Source: Setaria digitata
Taxonomy: Eukaryota; Nematoda; Chromadorea; Rhabditida; Setariidae
NCBI GenBank assembly: GCA_003640385.1
Contig: RCAB01000594.1
Coordinates: 1-35,026 of the forward strand
Direction of reading: 5' to 3'
Length of the DNA stretch: 35,026 nt
Shown: piece after piece, positions 24,470-35,026 of the stretch
How positions within the stretch are numbered: the stretch's first letter is position 1
Layout of the letters: every line of letters begins with the position of its first letter
Notes under the pieces: model-generated
Seen by the model: the letters and a program-made list of their open reading frames with translations, nothing else
Database searches by the model: none
What the model was told of the DNA's origin: nothing
Position numbers and translations under genes: made by a program

Positions 24470-24544
24470 AAAATATCAACAAGTTTGGCACGTTTTCGAA
24501 CAACCAAACTTGTTGATATTTTGGTTGTTCGAAAACGTCAAACT
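24470..24544. repeat. Two overlapping, mutually exclusive 19-bp hairpins
   Basis: Hairpin 1 pairs 24470-24488 with 24504-24522 (AAAATATCAACAAGTTTGG, perfect, 15-nt loop). Hairpin 2 pairs 24490-24508 with 24520-24538 (ACGTTTTCGAACAACCAAA, perfect, 11-nt loop). Hairpin 2 can be extended by 6 bp (24482-24487 with 24539-24544) past a 2-nt bulge. The arms overlap, so only one can form at a time. Such an A-B-A'-B' order can arise by template switching during replication. Confidence 0.9.
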
Positions 24545-25551
24545 ATCCGATTTACTGATATAGAATGATTTTCTCATTATTGAACGATCAAATTTTAAAC
24601 CCTTTTACTATTTCAAATCTTCCTCACTCAAAATTATAAATTATTCGAAAGTGCAATTCCAATTTGGTATCATTAATCCTTTGATAATTTTTTCTTTATA
24701 AAAATTTATCAATTTTATATTAATTGATTTCCTTTTCTTACCTATTTCTGATTTCCATCCCACTTCATCTTTTTTATTCCTTTCATTTTAATAAAATGTA
24801 CTCACATCTAGTGTAAAGGCAGTACTTCTCAACTTCGCACCTGAAGACAGTACTTTTTAACTTCATCATAATTATTTTCGCATCTTTTCATGATTGAGAT
24901 GACCGTCTATAGGCGTGCGGAAGTACCATCTTCATCACGTCAGACGTTAAGCATGAACGATTGAGTGGAGCACCTTGTATCTCCAATCTTTATAACTGCT
25001 TATTCAAATGTAAATTTAAAATTTAGTTATTTAAAAAAAATCTAGATTTCTAAATTTTTCAGAATAGTTAATTCTACTTCTTTTGTTTCTCAAAAAAATC
25101 TGTTGTGTTCACTTGGCTTTTAAATGGCTGAATTTCCAATAATTAATTACGAAATATTTTGCAGAAAAAAAAAATAAACAGATTTCGAAAAGAATATAAA
25201 CTTGAATTTTAAAAATAATGAAATGAGAACTGTTGAACGGATACAAACTCTAGATTCTGTCACAATTAGTTGTTGATAAGCTCTTCTCTTGCATTACCAC
25301 TGTTACTCTCAAGTTACTACTGCTACATATGGATAGTGACACTGGTTGCTAGAAAAGGTAACAAATAGAAACATAAAATAAAAACAATATAAGTCCAAGA
25401 GATCACATTATCTAATTCGAAAATTATTTTATGGTCAATTGCAGTTTTTCGATCAGTTGGAACTTTTGCTTGACCTTGGTGCTTGGTTCTGTTTTTATAA
25501 ATTTTACAGTGGGAAATTTTCAAATCTTCAAACCATTGGGTTATCTCGCTA

Positions 25552-28500
25552 TCAACTTCTGTACATTTCAAACTGCAATTGAAATGCTTTCCGATATGCA
25601 AATTGTGCCTTTTCAAATTTGCTCCAATGATGATAAAGTGCACCTAAAACACCTTAGATTAAGAAAAAAAAAAGTAAAATTCTTCCGTATCCAAATCACC
25701 AAATATATAACACGCAATATAATTAATTTTATTGTTTATCACTATATATCTTGCAAGCGATTCTCTTAGTTTCATTGTTATTTATTGCTAGTAAAAAATA
25801 TGTAGGGTTATGGAATTTTCACATGTAAATCCAAACAAATAAAATTTAAATTGAACAAATTAATTTCACCTATATTCTTCCAGTAAACGGTCGCTTTCGG
25901 CTCCAGTTCGATAGCAGAGAGCAAGAACTTTTCGGCACTATCGTAGTCTCCAAGTTTACCGTAGCAGATACCTAACTGAGAAATAATTGCTGCATTTTTG
26001 TTGTGATACTTGAGCACCTTATTTTCCAAGTTAATTGCTTCCGCACAATTTTTTGTCTCACCAAGTAATATCAACAAATTTAACCAGGCTTGTTTATGAC
26101 TAGGATTTATCCTGAAATAAATCAAATCCGCGCCTTAGATTCATTTAACTTAGCGATTAATCCTATATACTCGATTATAAAAATAATAGATCAGTTGATC
26201 TCTAGATAATATTTGCCATAAAAAATTTTAAACATAAAAAAAAACGAGAAAAATAAACTAAAACAATAAAAAGTAATTAATATTTGATGAAAAATTAAAG
26301 TGAAATTCTCTTTTTTTTTTTTGAAAAATCTACCACTTAACGTCTCTTCTGTCTAATAATACTGCCATTTTCCATCAATAAACACTTTCACCTGGTAATA
26401 TTTAGCCAAATTTCCTTTGCATAAGCTTTTCGGTTTTGTTGTAAGTGAAGTAAGCCCATATTGTACAAGCAATCTGGATAAGGAAAACGTAAGCTAAGTG
26501 CTCTTTCAAAACTGTTTTCCGCATCCTAGAACGCAATTTTAAGATAAAAATGGTAAATTTTTACTCCTTGGAAAGTATCTGCTTGTCCAAATTGTTTTAA
26601 CATGGTAACTGTCTTAGATGAATTTCGTTGTTTAGTTCATGGTTCTTTACTTTTCAAATTTCCAAAATTAAAGAATAATTATCAATATGAATCATTTTAT
26701 CAGTTATGGTTATTAGAAATTTAATCAAAACAAATTTTTTTTTAATATAATTAATTTATATGCATTAAATAAGAGACTGAGAAAATGATTAGATAAACAT
26801 AATAACAAAAAATAAATTGAACCAACTTTATAACGTTTCTGCGCTAATTGTGCAAGTCCAAGATTCATCCATGCAGCTGCAAAAGTTGGACTGATTTTGA
26901 CAGCTTTGAGAAGGAGCTCTTCAGCTTCGATATTTCGACCATATTTGAGATAAATATTCGCTAAATTATTCATCGCATGCTCATAAGTTGGATTCAGTCT
27001 AAAGCAACAGTAAATTCGTTATAGCTAATGAAATAGTTTAACAAATTTAACCAGGTCCCATTGCTCATCAACGAAATACTTCATATTTCTTCTGAGTTTA
27101 GTATTAAATTATTAATAGTTATCTTATCTTACGGTAGATAATGCTGCAATAATAACAATTCGAAATAATTTAAAACATCAGTGAGATGTGTTAGTTTTTT
27201 AACTTTAACCAGAGAAAACATTTCAATACGCTTGTAAGTTAGGTACTTATATTTTTAAAATATTTTTTAATATCAGCTTACATTTAAGGTATTTTAAAAA
27301 TTTGCCATTTAAAGAAAAATGAAACAATCTTAATTAGCTATGGGAGTCATAAAAAATAGGAATGCTAGTTGACACAGCATCGTCTTTTAGTTTGAAACTT
27401 ATTTTAAACTTAACCCTAACAAGCTTCAATGTTATCTTCAATCTTTGAAATTAAACTGATCATTCCAAACAGCATCATACTCATTAATTTATCCTACTAG
27501 CAGCATTTTTAACTCACTAACTGTTTCAGACTACCATTTTAAGTTTTACATACTACATACCTTATTGCATTAGCATAATTAATAGTTGCATGATTAGTAT
27601 CGCCGTTATCGGCCATAATTTTTGCTAAATTATAATAAATTTTTGCGTTATTCGGACAAACTATAAGACCACTTTTGTATAAGTCGAACTCATTTCTCCA
27701 TTCCAAACTACGCTGAAAATTTATTCCAGTGTTAGAACTTGAAAATATAATTACAAATCCTGGAAATTATTTATGAAGACCATTTCAAAGCATTTTTAAC
27801 TACGTTAAAATATTAAACTTAAGTAAATTTCAATAATCACTAATTAAACTTCATTTGAATTGGAATTTTCACAAATATATTAGCAAAATAAAGCATTTTT
27901 ATAGCTTCATATTGCTAACGATTATTATCACCTTGTATGATCTGGCAATAAATATGACAATAACTATTGTCATCATATTTTTAAGAATATTTTTCGTCAG
28001 AAATTGTTCCATTCTTTCCCACAGCTTCACCGTAATGATGCAAAATGCGATTGAGGGCAAATAAAGTATTCGTTCAGCAAGTACAAATCCAACAGTAACA
28101 AATAGGTTACTTGCTGGTAGAAAAGCTATTGCATAAAAAATAATCGAAAACGATTCAAACCTAAAACATAAATCAGAAAATAGAATTTAAAATTAAATCA
28201 TAACTGGATAAATTGTGAGATTGAATTATAATATATTTACTGGATGATTGGAAATGGGAAATGACATGAATAATTCAATTACACATTTCAATGTGTGGAA
28301 TTTAAAAATAAAAAAGATTTTAACTTTGTTTGGGCATGTTTAAATAACATAATATTAAAAAAATGATCTGTTGAAATTACGAAGCAGGGTTAGGGAATTT
28401 AAAAGGAAATATTAGGTTAAAGAAATCTTTCAATTTGAATAAAAGTTTTTTATGCATTAACTAGGTAATCAAGCAGAGGGTTTTTAAATGAGCACTTTCA

Positions 28501-31500
28501 CATATTTTTGTAAGATTAACTAAATTTAAAATACTTTTCGAAATGTCCTCTAATTAACAGAATGATAAATATGATAGCTCCAGTTATGAATGCCACTGAT
28601 ATCAAAAAACGTTGATCTTTAATAGATTCAATTAGCGTTATGCAGCCCATTGAATAGTCAAAACATAAGTGAACAGGATAACATTGTAACCATATATAAA
28701 GCATATTAATATAGCAATAATTAATGATCTGAAATAAACTCAATCAGTTTCTTTATTTGTTGCTTTAACAGCTATAGTTAGGTAAAAGACTAATTAATTA
28801 ATTGAATCAGTTGTCATATTGCGAATGAACTTTTTAATATTCAAAAATTTTCATATCCGTGACACACAAATTGCCTGTCATTGTTTGTGGCTTCTATTTC
28901 CTGCTAAAGAATCTTGAAAAAAAAATTGCACAAAAGTTGAAGCGCAGGGATGATCGATTACTAACCCTCAAGAAGACTGATGGACAACCGGCAATTAAAT
29001 TATCTCTTGAGGTGAATCGAGGAGACTGAAATCCATTGATTGAAATTCGAAACATTAATAAAGCTAAGCATACAAAACAGCACATCATCACACGGCATAA
29101 ACATCCGTAATATCGTTGCTGTAACACAAATTTAAAGGGAAAGAAATGATGCACATGTCTGATAAGCATTATTGTTTAAGGTAATTAGTTATTATTATGA
29201 TACTTATTTGCAATGGATCTGAAATTAGCTCATTAAATTTTGGAATAAAAAGTGAAAAATTAATATGGATTATCAGTTTTATTCAGCTTACAATAACTTG
29301 ATTGTCATAGGAAGAAGCAAAAATTTGTTTTCGAATTGGAAGTGTAGAGGAAATAAAAATGAAATGGAAAAGAAATCGATCTCTCACTTATCCGTTTAAT
29401 TCTTTAGCTTTTCCAAATTTTCTAAAAACCATTTCTTTTTTTGTCAAATCAATAAATTTTTTAAAAAAAAAAACAGTTTTCAACGCATTTGAAAGTTGAA
29501 TCTCCACATTAGAAATATTTATTAATTAAGAGGATGAATAAAATTTATCATTTTTCTCAGGAAATCAGCAAAAGATAAAACTAGGCAAAAGTTCTGAAAT
29601 GGAAGAAATAGTTTTTATTCCAAAATAAAAAAAAAAAAAATACGTAGCGCAGGCTTAAGAATACACTACCAGTATAATATTTTCAATTAATTAAATGTAA
29701 AAAAGTACAATTCCTTTTAATTTTTAAATGTAATTGATAGCAGCGAAGGTATGATCAAAATTTAGAGACAGTTAACAGATTCAAATAAAAGCATACAAAA
29801 AAAGTATCCGTTGTATTCTTATCAACGTCGTTGTTGTTTCGATAATTATTCAGTCGTTTTCTCATTACAATAACAAAACGATTTGGTGAAATTTCAGAAG
29901 CGAAAATGTCAAATATTGCACAGAGAGGCTGTAAAAATCATATTAACAATGATAAATTTCAGAATTACCAAAAGTAATGGTACTTAATAGAGAAGAAGAA
30001 TTAAAACGAACCAGAACAACGATTCCCTGCTCCTTACTGAAAAGCGCGGTTATACTCAGTAACAGAATTGAAATTCTTGTTCGAATAGAGAATTGTGATT
30101 GATGCCAAGAATTTATATACAAATACAATGTCATAAGAGTAAATAATGTCATTAAGAGCTCGGCACGGCCTACTATACTTGCAACCTGCAAAACGGTGCT
30201 GCTTTTTTTTTTTAATTAAAGTACAAATTTCATTTTTAGCTAGATTATATAGAAATATCCACTTTTTAAATCTTCCAGCCACTTGACAGTAATTTGAATT
30301 AGCAAAACATCGAGATATGCTGTCAACTTTAAAGTAATAATAATCGTGATACATAAAAAATATTGTACAAGCAATGGAGTAGAAACAAGCAATTCTGGAA
30401 AAAACAAATTTTGGAAAATTGAAAAGACGACTTAAATTTTTCAACTTTGACAGACATCTAAACTTCCTAAACATCAAGTTCGCACATAAACTAAGGAATA
30501 ATGTTTACTATAAAATTAAAATTACGAAAATAAAGAATACTACTTTTTTTATCCGCAAAACTTACTGCTTCGGAATGTATAGGATGCACAGCAAATAATA
30601 AGGCGACATAAAATGCCATCCTAGCAGAATATTTTGAGCAAAATATTACTGATAAATTGATTAGCAATTTATAAAGTATTATGGACACAATTGTGTGCAG
30701 AGCAATATTAACAATATGATAACTTGTCGTATCCAGACCTGATATGGCATAATTGAGTCTGAAAATAATTAATATTGGAAAAAGATAAGCAATAATATGA
30801 TGGACTGATATTCAGAAGCAATAGAATTATCAGTAAAATTACGATCAACACATTTTATTAGTTTGCGTTTGTTTAGATGTTGAAATGCTGTTAAAGAAGC
30901 GATAACTCATTACAGATTATTGAATTAACATTTAAAAAAATGGTAATTAGTGTAAATACCTAATGTCTGTCTTAAATTAATAAATTATTATCAAAAATGT
31001 TAACCAACAGAACCTAACATAACATAAATTAATCAAGTAATATCATTATAAGAAAACATGACATAACTAATTTAAGGAAATTTAATGAATTGCAGTCAAA
31101 ATATCAAAATGGTTGCAGAAAGAAGAATAAATTACAGCAAAAATAATAACTATCAGTGCGAAAGCCCAATATGTTACAGGCAAAAATTTGCCTGGACTTA
31201 AGAGTAATATTGAGAAATAATAAATGTATGAGAATTTAATAACTTGTATACACCGTGGTCTTTAATATAAATGAATGAATTAATCTTGGAAATTCATAAC
31301 TGGTAGAATAAAACTTGATATAACACGAGCTAATGTAAAAGACTACGGCCAGGAGAAAAAAAAATAAGAAAAAAAGTAGATGACGGCCTAATTTAATTAG
31401 CAAATTAGCCTCCAAAAATAATAATTAACAGTACGAATGTTGATATCACAGAATAGACCCTAAAGTATCTAACTGTCTAATAATCAATTCAAACTAACCT

Positions 31501-34500
31501 TAAAATACGATAAGCCGTATTTTTAAACAGTTAATTAATGAAATCAGTTTATATTTTTGCGATATGACAATGTCATGGAAGACGAATAGCTGTTAGGTGT
31601 TAGGCTCCAAAAGAAATCAACGATTGTTAGTTTAGAAAGTTGCATTTTGATAAGCAGCATGGGATATTAAAATGATTATTTCGTCTTCAATCATTGGAAT
31701 ATCCATGCAGTTTGAACTTGTATGTGTAATTTTAATTTAATAACGAACGATACATTCAATTCCTGCAATTGCTGAAAGGTTTTCACAATTATTCATTTCC
31801 GGAAATTCTAATCAATAAATTCAAATTCAACCTAGAAAGACACAGTAAAAGATGTGCAATAATGCTTTTAATGAAAAAATTCTAGATTGGCAATAAAATT
31901 GCTCCATTTCACTTGAACAAAACGTCTCAGAATCAATGCCACAAACTACGGTAACTGTCACTGTCAATCTCATTTAATTAGAATAATTAATTCTGAGACT
32001 AATTCAAGTTACATTTTTTGAATCTACAAATACTAACGGAAATATCTAAAAGGTAAAGTGCTTCCCAAAATCTTGCATTGCATAAAATGTGAAGTGAGAA
32101 ATCATTTGTATTATAAAAATGTCGAAGAATCAATAAATATACGAATACGAAGAATCAATTATTAAATGTCATGCTGCACGAAATGGAAGAGTCTTGTAAA
32201 AATGATTTCAACTTATATTTGAGCGTTAAGTTGAATCACTTGTCACTATGAATGATTACTGTCATTAGAAGTACTTCAGGCTCACTTCCTCTTTTGCAAT
32301 CATTAATTTGCATATATTGCACTTGTATAATGAATGATAGGCTGGCTACTGGTTGTAAAATTCATGAACAAATGAAAATTCACTCTAAACAACATGCAAA
32401 TTCGCCCTCAGGACATTCATAATTGCATCAATCATTTTCACACTGCATACTAAATACATATACCTATAGGCGTATATGTTCTTTCAATAAGTGTTATGGA
32501 TTTGTAAACAAATTATTTACATGTTGATCCATTTTATCGCTTATTAAAATTTTGCTATATGACAACAATCGCATTATTTTAGCGCTAATTTCGGAAACTT
32601 AATTTAATTTGTGATAGCTAAGCAGATACTTTCCATAAAAGTCATAACTTCATTTGGCCCAGTAACATGATCTCATATTTTCAATGAAACGACTATTTGA
32701 GATTCTGAAGATTTAAAATCGAAATAAGACTGTTTTAACAATTAAGTTGGCACTTTAATAGTGTTAAATCAAAATTAACATTAAAGTAGTGCTTTAAACT
32801 GCTTCATCTTAGCAACATTTGGCTCATCGAATGTGTCATTGAAGTACCCTAAAACATCTGGCCATGGCCACTTCACAAAAATGAATGATTTTGAATGAAG
32901 CGATTATTTATGCAGCTACAGCTATAACATTATTTTCGATATGATTTCCAATTATTGAAATTTTTGACAAATTTCTGTGCAATAGATTTTAACAAGGAAC
33001 TTATTGTTTACTTACTAATAAGTAACTTACTAATTTGTAAGAGAATCTAGAAAATGTTTATGGTTTAAAAGGGGAATTATTTTTTTGCAGGGAATTTTTA
33101 GAATTTACATTGATCAAGGAAAAAAATTTCATTTGAAAGAAAAAAACCTACTAGTTTGAAAATACCAAAATTTTAGGGAAAGGAAAGGACACCACATGCA
33201 TTATTCGAATTATGATTTTCAAAAAAGAAAAGTTAACGACGTCATCGAATCTTTCGTTCAATTAAACGTTTATTCAAAATAATCAATTAAACAATTCATA
33301 TCGGGATGAAAAAATTGGACGACAGAAATGGTCTCATTATCAAAAATTAAATAAATTGTTCCTTCAGTAAAATAATTTCAGTTCCCTCATAACATAAATC
33401 TGCAAGAATTTAGTATTAATTCTTACATTCCATATCTTATATATGCAATTTATTCCAATTTTTTTCTTTTTTTTGAAAAAATTCCAACAAATAAAAACTC
33501 TTATCTTTTGGAAGTTCTCACGAAAATTTTAGATAGTTTAAAGTTTAAAGGAGGAATAAAATTTCGCGCACTTTAAAATTATTCAAATCTAATTCTAATA
33601 ATGTATCGTAATCAATTAAAGTTAACTTTTATAGTAAAAAAATTTGGTAATAAAAAGATTTCATTGCTTACGGAATGATTTTTTGCTTCTCTTCAGGAGA
33701 ACGGAAATTTATCTTATGCCGTAGTCAATTGATACGACACGAAGACAACAATCATATTTAGGTGACATCTTTAATTTTAGATTTTAAAAATCATGAAAGC
33801 ATTGAACAAATTAAAAGCTATCTATTTTTCTAATTAACGCAATGAATCAAGTATTAAATACAAAATGGCAAAATTAACACAGTAAATGATCTATTTTATA
33901 TCATATAGTGGAAATATCGAATTTCTCACTTCTTAAACAAGAGGAAATCCGTTCAAATCAGTGGATCTGCCAAGAGTAGATACGTGATAATTTGGTTTAA
34001 ATAGATAAATAGATGTAAATTATTTGATTAAGCTAATATTTTTTGGGTTTTTAATCGCAGTATATTTTATATCGAGTTCAGTAGTAATGATAAGAAATTT
34101 AAGCCCGTTTTTCCGGTCTTGAAGAAACCCACTGTTAAGTTAAAAGATCATGACAACAGTCACTGCAACCAGTAAATTATAATTTATAAATCATTTTGGG
34201 TGACGTCAGTAAGCGTAAAAATTTTGCACATAACATGACATGACTGACGTGATTAGAAGAATCTCACAAAATTTATTTATGATTAAAACTAACGCGAAAG
34301 TAATGGTTGTGACGGGACGATATGACTTGTGACTGTGCGATGATTGTATAGGATAGCCCCAAAAATCACTGTCCAGTAGTTTTCCTATTTCACGGATAGC
34401 TCTGTTCTTCAGGATGGCTTCTCGATCATCAAATACGAAGTTACCATCAATATTGCCACTAAAGCTCAAAAGTGCGCCCATTGCAATAATCGTCAAATGG

Positions 34501-34577
34501 ACGTATGCAACAGGCTGCTCTGTGCCTGATGACACTAAGTTCTTCCGCGTTTTCCGTGAATTTTTCTTCCATTTCAT
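25552..34577 (-). CDS. TMTC4: TMTC4-like membrane O-mannosyltransferase with TPR repeats, 12 exons, 716 aa
   Basis: ER membrane protein of the TMTC1-4 family, which attaches O-mannose to cadherin-type domains in animals. Exons, 5' to 3': 34577-34294, 30758-30566, 30185-30012, 29928-29797, 29118-28966, 28728-28535, 28160-27932, 27712-27561, 26998-26827, 26525-26392, 26111-25870, 25643-25552; total 2151 nt, all phases matching. N-terminal membrane half (residues 1 to about 450): luminal acidic motif FVFDDREAI (Asp50, Asp51), SHKSYRPVTTITF, LLFAVHPIHSEAVASIVGRAELL split by an intron, LFSKEQGIVVLPLCAIFDIF, FDYSMGCITLIESI and FLPASNLFVTVGFVLAERILYLPS. C-terminal half: about seven TPR units ending ALYHHWSKFEKAQFAYRKAF. 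FDYSMGCI, PDCLYNMG and AAAWMNLG match TMTC4 best among the four paralogues. The ATG lies 12 nt after an acceptor (TGTTTTAG), probably trans-spliced. The tail is a little shorter than in vertebrate TMTC4. The last exon has an alternative in-frame acceptor 9 nt upstream (start at 25652). Confidence 0.93.
30759..34293 (-). other. 3.5-kb first intron of the TMTC4-like gene
   Basis: The donor GC|GTTAGT follows exon 1 and the acceptor is TTTTCAG. It is by far the longest intron in the gene. I saw no nested coding sequence or RNA gene in it. CRE/UPRE-like sites lie close to exon 1 (see 34201-34252). Confidence 0.85.
34201..34252. promoter_or_regulatory. CRE and UPRE-like sites in TMTC4 intron 1
   Basis: A perfect palindromic CRE, TGACGTCA, lies at 34201-34208 and a UPRE-like TGACGTGA at 34245-34252, both within 100 nt of the exon 1 donor. 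A further CGACGTCA lies at 33238-33245. These are the known core sites for CREB/ATF and for XBP1/ATF6 factors. Use here is inferred only from the sequence match and the gene's ER role. Confidence 0.35.
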
Positions 34578-35026
34578 GTTATTATAATTCTAAAACATAG
34601 GCAAAGTGTACAATTTAAATATAAATTTGAATTAGTCAAATTGCAATAAAAAATTCAAACCTTAGTGCATCAATTAAATAATTTCGTCACTCAGATTTAG
34701 AACCACAATATTAGCTGAAATGCTAAAGAACACAAGACAATCTTAAATAATTAGAATCACTGATAAGTATCTAAGAGAATAGATATGTTTCAAAAATTCC
34801 TGAAAATTTATAAATAAAACCAGAACTGCCAATGAAAAATTAGAGAAAAAAACAAAAGTTTTAATGCTATGTCTAAGAGAAACTTTAGCCTAAAAATTTT
34901 GTTCTCCCCCGAGAACGAAAATTTGAAAAGGATTCAAAGCCGAATATGAATTTAGATTTTAAAAAGGATGAGCTGAATTGAATGGATGGCATATCGAATG
35001 TTTAAGTTCCTCCCTTTTCTGAAACC
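34578..35026. other. Upstream flank of the TMTC4-like gene
   Basis: AT-rich sequence containing a probable trans-splice acceptor on the minus strand (AG at 34591-34590, RNA starting at 34589). No further coding region or clear core promoter is seen up to the window edge. Confidence 0.5.

Larger units (their letters stand above)
20736..25551. other. Intergenic region between convergent genes
   Basis: This is 4.8 kb of AT-rich DNA between the 3' end of the receptor gene (plus) and the 3' end of the TMTC4-like gene (minus). No exon, RNA gene or transposon is recognised. It carries several small repeats and hairpins, listed separately, and a 15-nt G-run. Confidence 0.6.

Noticed and set aside
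25323..25643. Minus-strand open frame of 106 codons
   Set aside because: The real last exon of the TMTC4-like gene (25643-25552) uses a different frame here, giving a TPR helix pair and a stop. The long frame is a shadow.
25431..25769. Plus-strand open frame of 112 codons
   Set aside because: It runs antisense to the last TMTC4 exon and its downstream flank, has a low-complexity Lys-rich end and no family resemblance.
30034..30477. Minus-strand open frame of 147 codons
   Set aside because: It overlaps TMTC4 exon 3 in another frame and extends into an intron. The true frame contains VGRAELL and SKEQGI.
1..35026. tRNA, rRNA, spliced-leader RNA, CRISPR array or intact transposon
   Set aside because: By eye I found no T-loop with cloverleaf context, no spliced-leader exon sequence, no regularly spaced repeats and no transposase or reverse transcriptase motifs on either strand. 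A covariance-model scan could still reveal a diverged RNA.

Overview
The window is nuclear DNA from a nematode, most likely a parasitic spirurid or filarial worm. It is strongly AT-rich, genes are split into many short exons by GT-AG introns with nematode-type acceptors (TTTCAG, TTTTAG), and the protein families have close worm relatives. The first exons also begin just after a splice acceptor with no upstream coding exon, as expected for spliced-leader trans-splicing. The genus assignment is inference.

Three large genes could be reconstructed exon by exon with reading phase preserved throughout. (1) Minus strand, 8341 to 1321: an 18-exon organic anion transporter (OATP/SLCO family), 881 codons plus stop. 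(2) Plus strand, 17645 to 20735: a 4-exon class A peptide-type G protein-coupled receptor of 339 residues. (3) Minus strand, 34577 to 25552: a 12-exon TMTC4-like membrane O-mannosyltransferase with TPR repeats, 716 residues. The ends of all three coding regions lie inside the window.

The most unusual item is a candidate small gene on the plus strand (3776-4264), nested inside intron 11 of the transporter and antisense to it. It encodes a predicted secreted, basic, cysteine-poor protein of 119 residues, and reading it requires a 5-nt microexon. I recognise no family for it.

Layout: 1-1320, sparse sequence with one coding-like island of uncertain strand; 1321-8341, transporter with the nested gene; 8342-17644, a 9.3-kb gene-free stretch between the divergent transporter and receptor genes; 17645-20735, receptor; 20736-25551, repeat-bearing DNA between the convergent receptor and TMTC4 genes; 25552-34577, TMTC4 with a 3.5-kb first intron carrying CRE/UPRE-like sites; 34578-35026, upstream flank. 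I saw no tRNA, rRNA, CRISPR array or intact transposon. The genes do not form an obvious pathway: one handles transport at the plasma membrane, one peptide signalling, and one protein glycosylation in the ER.
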